From Fervidobacterium sp. (GTDB taxonomy: Bacteria > Thermotogota > Thermotogae > Thermotogales > Fervidobacteriaceae): 23,375 bases of DNA. A model generated the notes under the pieces. It searched no databases. It worked only from the letters and a program-made list of their open reading frames with translations, and was not told where the DNA came from. Positions 8,036-15,546 of this stretch are shown here, one piece after another. Both the position numbers and the translations under genes were made by a program. The stretch covers positions 1-23,375 of the forward strand of contig DPIB01000122.1 of NCBI GenBank assembly GCA_003522805.1, given 5' to 3'. Every line of letters starts with the position of its first letter. Positions within the stretch are counted from its first letter, which is position 1.

Positions 8036-9373
8036 ATGAAAAGGCTGAAAATTAGGAATAAGTACGTCCTATACAATATTTTGACTTTAATTGTCATGAT
8101 CGTAGGCTATGTTATCTTTTCCGTCAATTATATATCGTCTTGGAGAACCTCGCTCTTCCAGGTGATGGATAGCTTTGCCCAATCTTTATCATATCCAACA
8201 TGGACTCTGAATAGTGAGCTGGTAAGCAGTATCATAACGCCTATGGTAAAGGTTGGTGATGTACTTTCTATAAGAGTCATGGACGACTGTGGCAATGAAT
8301 TGGCATATGTTGGAGACAATAAGAACAAGGGTAGTGCGTTGGATAGAGTATTGAATATAAAGAGGGAAACAAGAATAGTAGAAATGTATTATGAAGAACT
8401 ATTTGCAGGCAGAGTTGAATTCCACTATTATTATTGGACTCCGAGCGCTTTATTATTCCAAATTGCCATTATCCTTGTATTCTTGTACATATCAGTTTAT
8501 CTATTTCTGACGAATCTCCAGAAAAGGGATATGCTGGAAGAAACTGCGAGAGAACTGAATGAAGCGAATTCTGAACTCGAGTTGGCTATGAATGAGCTTG
8601 AAGAAACCCAGCAGAGAGTCATAAACTCTGAGAAAATGGCCGCACTTGGTAAGCTGATGGTCAATATCGCTCATGACGTAAACACACCAACTGGTATAAT
8701 CTATTCATCAGCAACTGAACTTCTTGACAAATACAATTCGATCAAGAAGAAATATGAAGACGATGAACTAGCAGAGGAAGAGTTTCAGGAGTACATAGAA
8801 GTTACCGGTCAAGTTCTTGACATCATAATCCGCAATTCTCAGAAGATAAGGGAATTAGTTCAAAGTCTCAAACGCGTTGCAATGCAGGAAGTTACTCAAA
8901 CTTTTTCAAACATCGACTTTAAAGAGTTGCTTGATGATGTTCTTAGGACACTACACCCGAAATTGAGAAAAACACAAGCTGAAGTCGTAGTTGATGTTCC
9001 TGAAAACCTTGTTATCAGTACTGTGCCAGGTGCTTGGGCTCAGATTCTAATGAATCTTATAGATAACTCAATCGTTCATGGGTTTGAGTATGATAATCCT
9101 GGAAAGATAGAGATTATTGCAAGGCAAGACGCAGACGATTTCGTCTTAGAATATATCGATAACGGTAAAGGGATGGATGAAGAAACAAAAAGAAAATTAT
9201 TCGAACCGTTTTTTACAACGGATACTGAACATAGCTCCGGCCTTGGATTGAGCATTGTTTACCAACTGGTCGTTGAATTGCTCGGTGGTGAGATATTACT
9301 TGAAAGTCAGAAAGAGAAAGGTGTAAGATTTACTATACGAGTACCAATGAAAAAGGAAGAACAGGTCAAATAA
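8036..9373 (+). CDS. Membrane sensor histidine kinase
   Basis: A 445-residue two-component kinase. Two membrane segments (about 11-33 and 137-160) flank a roughly 100-residue external domain too small to be a classical solute-binding fold. A coiled coil (about 165-205) leads to a HisKA-type dimerisation domain with the phosphorylatable His in NIAHDVNTPTG (H213), followed by an unusually long, acidic helical region (DDELAEEEFQEY). The ATPase domain has N-box LMNLIDNSIVHG (N340), DNGKGM, FEPFFTT and GLGLSIV, so it should be active. It sits between a secreted double binding protein and a REC-HD-GYP regulator, which are its probable input and output partners. ATG 8036 has GAGGGA 9 bases upstream. 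Confidence 0.93.
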   Translation: MKRLKIRNKYVLYNILTLIVMIVGYVIFSVNYISSWRTSLFQVMDSFAQSLSYPTWTLNSELVSSIITPMVKVGDVLSIRVMDDCGNELAYVGDNKNKGSALDRVLNIKRETRIVEMYYEELFAGRVEFHYYYWTPSALLFQIAIILVFLYISVYLFLTNLQKRDMLEETARELNEANSELELAMNELEETQQRVINSEKMAALGKLMVNIAHDVNTPTGIIYSSATELLDKYNSIKKKYEDDELAEEEFQEYIEVTGQVLDIIIRNSQKIRELVQSLKRVAMQEVTQTFSNIDFKELLDDVLRTLHPKLRKTQAEVVVDVPENLVISTVPGAWAQILMNLIDNSIVHGFEYDNPGKIEIIARQDADDFVLEYIDNGKGMDEETKRKLFEPFFTTDTEHSSGLGLSIVYQLVVELLGGEILLESQKEKGVRFTIRVPMKKEEQVK

Positions 9374-9436
9374 CATATTTTACCCATTTTACCCAAGGAC
9401 TTTTTACTTTTATCTTTAACTTGGAGGTGATTATTT

Positions 9437-10864
9437 ATGCCAGAATTCTTGAAAAAATCAGTTAAAATTGTCAAAAAAGGCGAACCATGGAAGGTACTTG
9501 TCGTTGATGATGAACCTGATGTGCATGCTATTACTTCTGTAATTGCAAGAGATATTGTTTTTCTAAATAGATCCGTCAGAATATATAGTGCATATTCAGA
9601 AAAAGAAGCCAGGGAGATCTTAACTTCTGTACCAGATGTTGCATTAGCCATGATAGACGTCGTCATGGAAAAGGATAATTCTGGTTTAGAACTCGTACGA
9701 TTTATAAGGGAAGAACTCAGGAATAACCGAATTAGATTGGTAATACGTACAGGCCAACCTGGTTTCGCACCTCCAAGGGATATAATATCCAAGTATGATA
9801 TCAACGACTATAGAGAAAAGGCAGAACTCTCCGGCAGTGCACTTTTCACACTGATCGTGGCGAAGCTGAGAGAATATAACGATTTTGTTATACTGGATAA
9901 ACAGAGAATCTTGTTGTCACAACTAGGTTCTCTGACTTCAATGGTTGTCAACCTTGCAACAGAGTCAGACTTCACACGCTTTGTCGAGGAGATATTCACT
10001 AGCGTTTCAAAAATATTAGATGTTGAAGCCCGTATTTTGCACACGAGTATAGATAAAGAGGAGTATACTGCTAGCCGAAAACCTTCATGGTTAAGCCCTG
10101 CTCAGAATACTCAAGAAGAATTTGTTTTTTCTATAAGAACTAGTATCGATAATTATATAAAATTCAATGTGCAGTTCTCTTGCAGTCTGGATGATTCTTT
10201 CAAGAAGATATTAGATGTCTTCATATCCGAGTTGGTTACAAGGATAGAAAACGATGTAATATCAAAAGACTTGGTCGAAAGCTTATATAAGGTTGTCTAC
10301 ATAATTTCAGAAGTTACCGAGGCTAGATCACTTGAAACTGGCGAACATGTGAGGAGAGTAGGCACCGCAACGAAGATACTTGCAGAGGCGCTTGGAATAA
10401 ACGATGAAGAACTGCCTCTACTCGAGATCGCAGCAATGCTTCATGATGTTGGGAAGATCGGAATTCCGGATTCCATACTTTTGAAACCTTCAAGGCTTTT
10501 AGATGAAGAGTTTGAGATAATGAAACAACATACCTTCATAGGCTATAATATACTCTCTACTGTAGATCATCCACTATTCAAAATGGCAAGCCTTGTAGCT
10601 CTTTATCACCATGAAAACTGGGATGGGACAGGTTATCCAAAAGGCTTGAAAGGGAAGGATATACCACTATATGCACGGATAGTTGGTCTAATGGATGTGT
10701 ACGATGCACTGCTTTCGAACAGAATTTATCGGCCTGCTTGGGAGGAAGAGGATGTTCTCAAATACATCAAGGAGAATGCTGGGAAGAAATTTGATCCAAC
10801 AATCATAGAAATATTCAAGAAAAACTATGACGAGATAAGAAACCTTTACTTATCTGGTTTCTAA
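9437..10864 (+). CDS. Response regulator with REC, DUF3369-like and HD-GYP phosphodiesterase domains
   Basis: A 475-residue output protein. The receiver domain (about 18-145) has D24/D25, phospho-acceptor D74 in AMIDVVME, the switch Thr in IRTGQPG and Lys in YREKAEL. Residues about 150-285 fit the DUF3369 (GAF-like) linker found in RpfG-like regulators. The carboxy-terminal HD-GYP domain has MLHDVGKIGIPD (H336, D337), YHHENWDGTGYPKG (G399-Y400-P401) and DVYDAL, all the metal and signature residues, so hydrolysis of cyclic di-GMP or a related dinucleotide is expected. It starts at ATG 9437 behind a near-perfect GGAGGTGAT, 63 bases after the kinase stop, suggesting high expression. It converges on the comEA-like gene with only 9 bases between stops and no terminator. 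Confidence 0.94.
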   Translation: MPEFLKKSVKIVKKGEPWKVLVVDDEPDVHAITSVIARDIVFLNRSVRIYSAYSEKEAREILTSVPDVALAMIDVVMEKDNSGLELVRFIREELRNNRIRLVIRTGQPGFAPPRDIISKYDINDYREKAELSGSALFTLIVAKLREYNDFVILDKQRILLSQLGSLTSMVVNLATESDFTRFVEEIFTSVSKILDVEARILHTSIDKEEYTASRKPSWLSPAQNTQEEFVFSIRTSIDNYIKFNVQFSCSLDDSFKKILDVFISELVTRIENDVISKDLVESLYKVVYIISEVTEARSLETGEHVRRVGTATKILAEALGINDEELPLLEIAAMLHDVGKIGIPDSILLKPSRLLDEEFEIMKQHTFIGYNILSTVDHPLFKMASLVALYHHENWDGTGYPKGLKGKDIPLYARIVGLMDVYDALLSNRIYRPAWEEEDVLKYIKENAGKKFDPTIIEIFKKNYDEIRNLYLSGF

Positions 10865-10873
10865 TGTGATATA

Positions 10874-11539
10874 TCAGTAGACGCATATTAGATCTTTAAT
10901 TTTTTCAAAAGTTTTTTCACCGATACCTTTGACGTTCTTTATTTCGTCGATCGATTTGAATCCCCCATTTTGATTTCGATAGTCTATTATTGCCTGTGCT
11001 TTAACAGGGCCTATATTTGGTAGTTTTTGCAGTTCCTCAAAATCAGCGGTATTTATGTTTATTTGTCTGTTCACCTGACTATCTTGTTTGTTGGTATCTC
11101 CAGTTTGCAATTTGCTAGCATCTGTAACATTGCTTGTACTGAATTGTGAACTGCCGTCAATTTTTATCCTGTCCTTTATCTTTTCGTACGTCTTTGCCCC
11201 TATTCCTGAGACGTTCATTATCTCTTCCGGTTTATTAAAGGGTGACTTGGCCCTGTACTCAACAATTGCCTGGGCTTTGGCAGGTCCAATCCCAGGCAAT
11301 GTTTGTAGTTCTTCTATACTGGCTTTATTTAAATCTATGATTGCTGATGTGTAATTTCTTACCTGTTCGCCTAGTGGATTCTGAAGACCTTCTGATTGGC
11401 CTGCCTGTTGCATGTAGAACTTCGGCTGAAAAAACACTCCTGATGCGATGATCAGAAGTGCATATATAGCAAAGAAGGTCTTTTCGTTTTTCGAAAACTT
11501 ATTCCAAAGATTGACAATACTAGTATGTAATTTCTGCAA
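10874..11539 (-). CDS. comEA: ComEA-like membrane-anchored DNA-binding protein, two HhH domains
   Basis: ComEA binds double-stranded DNA at the outer face of the membrane during natural transformation. This 221-residue protein has one membrane segment (about 21-37), a Gln/Ser-rich spacer, then two full ComEA helix-hairpin-helix domains, about 66-127 (IDLNKASIEELQTLPGIGPAKAQ) and 158-219 (ININTADFEELQKLPNIGPVKAQ). Most ComEA proteins have one, so this looks like an internal duplication. The start is unclear: TTG 11539 has only purine-rich DNA before it, while AGGAG lies 5 bases before an in-frame CTG 15 bases upstream. The frame is open back to the stop of the SPOR-like gene. Third gene of a minus-strand operon. 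Sequence alone does not prove competence; other HhH roles are possible. Confidence 0.85.
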   Translation of the reverse strand: MQKLHTSIVNLWNKFSKNEKTFFAIYALLIIASGVFFQPKFYMQQAGQSEGLQNPLGEQVRNYTSAIIDLNKASIEELQTLPGIGPAKAQAIVEYRAKSPFNKPEEIMNVSGIGAKTYEKIKDRIKIDGSSQFSTSNVTDASKLQTGDTNKQDSQVNRQININTADFEELQKLPNIGPVKAQAIIDYRNQNGGFKSIDEIKNVKGIGEKTFEKIKDLICVY

Positions 11540-11599
11540 TCTTTCTTTCAGTTTTTCTCCTATTCCCCATCCCTCACTACCAACTTGCTGTGTTTTAAC

Positions 11600-12493
11600 T
11601 CATCCACCAATTTTAGAGACAACTGCCCCTTTTACGGTGGCATACTTTGACAATTCAGTCCACTCCTGTGCATAATAGAAATTCCTTGCTTCGTTTTCAC
11701 TTGCGAAAATGCCCATGCATATTATGTAGCCACCACTTGTAGTAATACTGAAAGCACTAATACCTACTGTACGCAAATTAACAACTGATTTGAAGACCTC
11801 CTTAGAATCCTTTATGATATCCGTTTTGATGGTGTAGAAGCTATTTGATGAGCCAAGTTCCGGCATAACATTCTTTGTTGTAACAACATAGTATCTGCTA
11901 CTAGTACCACGGTCTATCACATAGTTTTGAGTTTTCTTAGCAATCTTCAAGGCTGTCTCTCCATCCACGTTATAAACATACATAGGACCTTCGGGTAGAT
12001 TCTCAGCCATTCTCGAAACCAAAAGGTCATAATCGAATTTCGTCAAGTCCTTGAGATATTTATTCTCCTCTATTTGCGGAGCCTGGTCGGTCTGTGGGGT
12101 TGTAAGAATCTCTCCAGGTTTTTGTTGAATTTGATCAGGTGTCGTGATAACAATTGCCTCTCCAGGACTAGCTTCTCTTGTGATATTATCAGTGCTTGTG
12201 GCATCAGTAATTGTAGGTTCTGGGACCTCATTCGCAAGTTCAGTCGCACTTTCTACGATGATTACGGTCTGAGTAGCAGTACTTATAGTTCTCTCGATAG
12301 GGGGTTGTGCATTTGGGCTTATTTCATGTATGACTACCTCAACATGTGACTTTTGCATTTTTAGATAAAATGCGTATACAAAAAGAGATATGGTCAATAA
12401 GGATAACACAATTATCACGGTTGAAAGTACTTTCAAATCAAAGTCCGTGATCTCTTTCCATTTTCTTGAACCAACGGGTGTTCGTTGTTTCAC
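11600..12493 (-). CDS. Membrane-anchored protein with SPOR-like carboxy-terminal domain
   Basis: A 297-residue single-pass protein: cytoplasmic basic start, membrane segment about 23-45, then a low-complexity Thr/Pro/Glu-rich linker (about 55-145) and a folded carboxy-terminal part. The last about 75 residues contain GGYIICMGIFASENEARNFY, resembling the beta-alpha-beta repeat of SPOR domains, which bind denuded glycan strands at division septa; this is a pattern match of moderate strength. The start is GTG 12493, two bases after the M42 peptidase stop (TAATAGTG), so the pair is probably coupled; GAGGGG lies about 11 bases upstream. Alternatively it could be an envelope protein of unknown type that happens to share the fold. 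No direct link with its peptidase or ComEA-like neighbours is known. Confidence 0.7.
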   Translation of the reverse strand: MKQRTPVGSRKWKEITDFDLKVLSTVIIVLSLLTISLFVYAFYLKMQKSHVEVVIHEISPNAQPPIERTISTATQTVIIVESATELANEVPEPTITDATSTDNITREASPGEAIVITTPDQIQQKPGEILTTPQTDQAPQIEENKYLKDLTKFDYDLLVSRMAENLPEGPMYVYNVDGETALKIAKKTQNYVIDRGTSSRYYVVTTKNVMPELGSSNSFYTIKTDIIKDSKEVFKSVVNLRTVGISAFSITTSGGYIICMGIFASENEARNFYYAQEWTELSKYATVKGAVVSKIGG

Positions 12494-12495
12494 TA

Positions 12496-13512
12496 TTATT
12501 CTAGCCCCTCTTCACAGTATTTCATAGTGAGTTGGATGGTAGCCTCAACATCTGGTTCATATACCATCTCACTAGGTGTATGAATGTACCTTGTTGGTAT
12601 AGAAATGGTAGCACTTGGAATACCGGATTTCGTTGCTTGATAACCTGCTGCATCCGTACCGCCGAATGTAAGAACTTCCATCTGATATGGGATGTTGTAC
12701 CGTTGTGCAATATTCTTCAATTTATCAACGATGTGTCGGTTGCTTATTGATGCTATATCTTTGACTTTTATGCACGTTCCCTTTCCAAGTGCCATGGATA
12801 TTCTTTTCATTCCCTTTGGTGTATCTGCTGCAGATGTTACGTCTAAAGCAATTGCTACGTCTGGATTGATATCGTATCCTGCAGTATATGCCCCGATGAG
12901 TCCTACTTCTTCTTGTATTGCGAACACACCGTACACTGTGTTCTTTGGATTCTCGATTCTTCTCAATGTCTCTATGATGACTGTGCACCCTATTCTATCG
13001 TCCAATGACTTGCTTATTAAGTAATCTCCTTGTTTGTGGAAGTAACTATCGAAAGTTCCAAACGTACCAATTGGGCATATTTTCTCTGCTTCTTCTCTGT
13101 TCTTTACGCCTATGTCGACAAACAGCTTCTCAAATGACATCTTCTGGATATTATTTTGAGACTCCTCCGCAGTTTCCCCTTCAATTCCTACTACCCCTAT
13201 AACTTCTCCAAATCGCAACCTATTCTGATAAATTGTGTATGGTGAAACACCGCCGACTCTGTCTATCCTTAGGAATCCTTGATCGTCGATGTTCGTTACA
13301 ACCACACCTATTTCATCCATGTGAGCATCAAGTAGAACCTTCTTATCGCTCGTCCCATTCTTCCAGACTATCAAATTACCAAGCTTGTCTATTTTGTGCC
13401 CATCGATGTGGCCTTCGAGTTCCTTCAGAATAACATCTGCTATCTCATGCTCCCTACCACTAGGACTATGAACTTCCGTGAGTTTCTTGACCAGTTCCCC
13501 CAAATTACCCAT
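12496..13512 (-). CDS. M42 family metallo-aminopeptidase (FrvX/cellulase M type)
   Basis: A cytosolic co-catalytic two-metal aminopeptidase that trims short peptides; relatives (TET, FrvX) form dodecameric shells. All expected residues are visible: H64 and D66 in DAHMDEIG, bridging D171 in SKSLDDRIG, catalytic E201 and metal ligand E202 in QEEVGLIGA, D224 in ALDVTSAAD, H311 in TRYIHTPSEM, plus GGTDAAGYQ. At 338 residues the length is normal. ATG 13512 has GGAGGTG 7 bases upstream. It heads a minus-strand operon with the SPOR-like and ComEA-like genes, transcribed from the 13579-13606 promoter. Substrate preference among M42 enzymes (glutamyl, leucyl, lysyl) cannot be read from sequence. Confidence 0.95.
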   Translation of the reverse strand: MGNLGELVKKLTEVHSPSGREHEIADVILKELEGHIDGHKIDKLGNLIVWKNGTSDKKVLLDAHMDEIGVVVTNIDDQGFLRIDRVGGVSPYTIYQNRLRFGEVIGVVGIEGETAEESQNNIQKMSFEKLFVDIGVKNREEAEKICPIGTFGTFDSYFHKQGDYLISKSLDDRIGCTVIIETLRRIENPKNTVYGVFAIQEEVGLIGAYTAGYDINPDVAIALDVTSAADTPKGMKRISMALGKGTCIKVKDIASISNRHIVDKLKNIAQRYNIPYQMEVLTFGGTDAAGYQATKSGIPSATISIPTRYIHTPSEMVYEPDVEATIQLTMKYCEEGLE

Positions 13513-13578
13513 CTTTTAACACCTCCAGTTGTTTTTTTCAATGCCGAAAAAGAATATCTGAATGCTAGGCTAACTTTA

Positions 13579-13606
13579 ATTATATCATACAAACCATTGG
13601 TTACAA
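13579..13606 (-). promoter_or_regulatory. Promoter for the M42-SPOR-ComEA operon
   Basis: On the minus strand a perfect TATAAT occupies 13584-13579 and TTGTAA 13606-13601, with a 16-base spacer. Predicted start is near 13572, giving a leader of about 60 bases before ATG 13512. Confidence 0.55.
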
Positions 13607-13609
13607 ACC
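13588..13609. repeat. Direct repeat TACAAACC, possible operator
   Basis: TACAAACC occurs at 13588-13595 and again at 13602-13609, 14 bases apart, within the spacer and -35 region of the minus-strand promoter. The intervening ATTGGT also makes GGTTACAAACC-type inverted repeats. Placement fits a repressor or activator site, but the regulator is unknown. Confidence 0.35.
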
Positions 13610-13669
13610 CATCTTAAGCTCTCAAAAACAAAAAATATACAGAAATTCAATGTATCTTAGCTTCCTGAG

Positions 13670-13678
13670 TGTTATAAT
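13670..13678 (+). promoter_or_regulatory. Extended -10 promoter for the radical SAM genes
   Basis: TGTTATAAT gives a TGnTATAAT extended -10 element with no good -35, as is common for this class. Predicted start near 13685. A short perfect hairpin, AAGATC/GATCTT (13693-13698 with 13703-13708), lies just downstream in the leader. Confidence 0.5.
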
Positions 13679-13769
13679 ATCATTGAATTATCAAGATCCT
13701 TTGATCTTAATCATCTATCTCTTTTTGGAGAATGTAAGATGCGAAATAACTGAAAGCAGGGTTGATAAA

Positions 13770-14729
13770 ATGGATGATACCGCTGATATTGACATAGAGA
13801 TTTTGAAAGAATGCACGCTGTGTCCAAGGGTGTGCAGAGTCGATAGGACAAGATATATAGGAATGTGCACCGCTGGTCGTTTGCCAAAACTCTCAAATAT
13901 CGTTCTGCATAAGGGAGAAGAACCTCCACTTTCTAAAGGAATGGGGGCATCTGCGGTTTTTTTCAGTGGCTGTCAGATGAAATGCATCTACTGCCAGAAT
14001 ATGGGATTTTCTCAAAGAGGAGTTGGCTTTGAAATAACAGTTGAGGAACTTGCATGCGCATTTTTGAAGGCACAGCGAGGAAGCGCGTCTACACTCGACC
14101 TTGTAAGTCCAACTCCCTATCTACCTTGGATCATAAAGGCTTTGGATATGAGTAGAAAATGTGGATTCAATTTGCCAGTTGTTTACAATACATCTAGTTA
14201 CGAAAGAGTCGACACATTAAGGAAGATAGAAGGTTACATGGATATATATCTCGCAGATATACGTTATACAGATAATCAAATGGGGATGAAATACTCAAAG
14301 GTTCCGGATTATTGGGATATAGCACAGAAGGCAGTACATGAGATGTACCGTCAAGTAGGTCCGTTCGATGAAGAGAGAATGAAGGGTTTGATTGTAAGAA
14401 TACTTGTACTACCGAACAACGTCAGTGGACATGAGAAAGCACTTGAGTTTGTAGCGAATCTCGACAAAGATATACCAATATCTTTGATGTCTCAGTACAT
14501 TCCGCATTTTGGTGCAAAGGAAGATGAAATGATAAATCGGAAGATCACAAAAGATGAATACGAATCTGCACTTGATAAATTGATCGCATTGGATTTAGAT
14601 GGTTGGATGCAACTCGATGAAAAAGAAAAGATAACTACATTTGGTGTTGACTGGAGATGTTCTGAATCAGACATTCAAAAGTTAGTGACTGAAGAAATTG
14701 AAGAAAGAGAGAGGTCATTCAATGGTTAG
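13770..14729 (+). CDS. PflX-like radical SAM protein (COG1313 type)
   Basis: A 319-residue radical S-adenosylmethionine enzyme of the group annotated as homologues of pyruvate formate-lyase activating enzyme. The SAM iron-sulfur motif CxxxCxxC is GCQMKCIYCQN (C68, C72, C75). The amino terminus has the group's extra cysteine cluster, ECTLCPRVCRVDR and GMC (C15, C18, C22, C33), which may hold a second cluster. The substrate of this group is unknown, and no pyruvate formate-lyase or other glycyl-radical enzyme gene is in the window. ATG 13770 is chosen because AGGGTTGAT lies just upstream and the family begins near the cysteine cluster; an open frame back to 13650 would overlap the promoter. It overlaps the next radical SAM gene by 8 bases. 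Confidence 0.88.
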   Translation: MDDTADIDIEILKECTLCPRVCRVDRTRYIGMCTAGRLPKLSNIVLHKGEEPPLSKGMGASAVFFSGCQMKCIYCQNMGFSQRGVGFEITVEELACAFLKAQRGSASTLDLVSPTPYLPWIIKALDMSRKCGFNLPVVYNTSSYERVDTLRKIEGYMDIYLADIRYTDNQMGMKYSKVPDYWDIAQKAVHEMYRQVGPFDEERMKGLIVRILVLPNNVSGHEKALEFVANLDKDIPISLMSQYIPHFGAKEDEMINRKITKDEYESALDKLIALDLDGWMQLDEKEKITTFGVDWRCSESDIQKLVTEEIEERERSFNG

Positions 14730-15492
14730 AATAGATCCATCAGCAACTTTGTCTATTACTGTTACTAAAGGTTGTGCAATGAATTGTCCACATTGTGGAG
14801 GGCACTATCTGAAACACATGATTTATGTGGATGATATGGAAAAACACATAGGAAAGTACAGTTCTTTTCTAATAAGTGGCGGAATGTTGTCAGATGGGCG
14901 TATACCATTCGAAGAATACATGCTAAAATTGTATGCTTTGAAGCAAAGATACAATTTGAAATACAATTTTCACATCGGCTTCCCAGAAAATACGCCCTTC
15001 GAGATCGAATCCCTAGCCGATGTCGTTAGTTTCGATGTTTTTGGCGATTCAACTGTACTTGAAAGTATATATAACATCTCAAGAACGCCACAAGAAATTA
15101 TCGAAACAGTTATGCCGTTGGAGGTGAAGAAAGTACCACACATCACAATTGGTATCATGGGGGGTGTTATTACCCATGAGTACAAGGCAATAGATATGCT
15201 AAGCAATTATTTCGATACTGTAGTCTTAAACGTATTCATTCCAACAGCTCGTACGGAGTTTCAAGGATGTACGCCACCAACAATTGAGGAGGTGGAAAAG
15301 GTTTTCAGGTATGCGTCGGAGAAGGTGGAAAATGTTGTGCTTGGTTGTATGTACCCAAGAGGTGAGTACAGAAAAAGGTTGCAAGAGAAAATTCGCGAAT
15401 ATATAGGCTTTTTGGTGAAACCAGTTGAAAAATCAAACAATTTGGGTGATAATACATACGATTTTTATGGTTGCTGTGCTTTTAGAGTATAA
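14722..15492 (+). CDS. Radical SAM protein, biotin-synthase-like, function unknown
   Basis: A 256-residue radical SAM protein with the cluster motif KGCAMNCPHCGG (C18, C22, C25) very near the amino terminus and a barrel pattern after it (FLISGG, FHIGFPE, SFDVFGD, ITIGIMGG). It ends with FYGCCAFRV, a paired cysteine that could bind an auxiliary cluster or support catalysis. From memory it resembles the group called uncharacterised homologues of biotin synthase (COG1856 type); some relatives in archaea were reported as two-part lipoyl synthases, but I cannot place this one there. ATG 14722 lies inside the end of the preceding PflX-like gene with GAGAGGT 7 bases upstream, so the two are co-translated and may act together. 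Confidence 0.82.
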   Translation: MVRIDPSATLSITVTKGCAMNCPHCGGHYLKHMIYVDDMEKHIGKYSSFLISGGMLSDGRIPFEEYMLKLYALKQRYNLKYNFHIGFPENTPFEIESLADVVSFDVFGDSTVLESIYNISRTPQEIIETVMPLEVKKVPHITIGIMGGVITHEYKAIDMLSNYFDTVVLNVFIPTARTEFQGCTPPTIEEVEKVFRYASEKVENVVLGCMYPRGEYRKRLQEKIREYIGFLVKPVEKSNNLGDNTYDFYGCCAFRV

Positions 15493-15546
15493 ATATCTAT
15501 GAGTATGCGCGAATATGGGTATGCAGATATGTGATGAGGTGAAGTC

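Noticed and set aside
10865..10876. TGATATATCA palindrome between convergent stops as a bidirectional terminator
   Set aside because: It has no loop, is AT-rich and is not followed by a T run; more likely chance.
13005..13202. Plus-strand open frames inside the M42 gene (also 12532-13024 and 13233-13433)
   Set aside because: They are antisense to a fully conserved peptidase whose metal ligands are all in place, show no family motif and have no ribosome sites.
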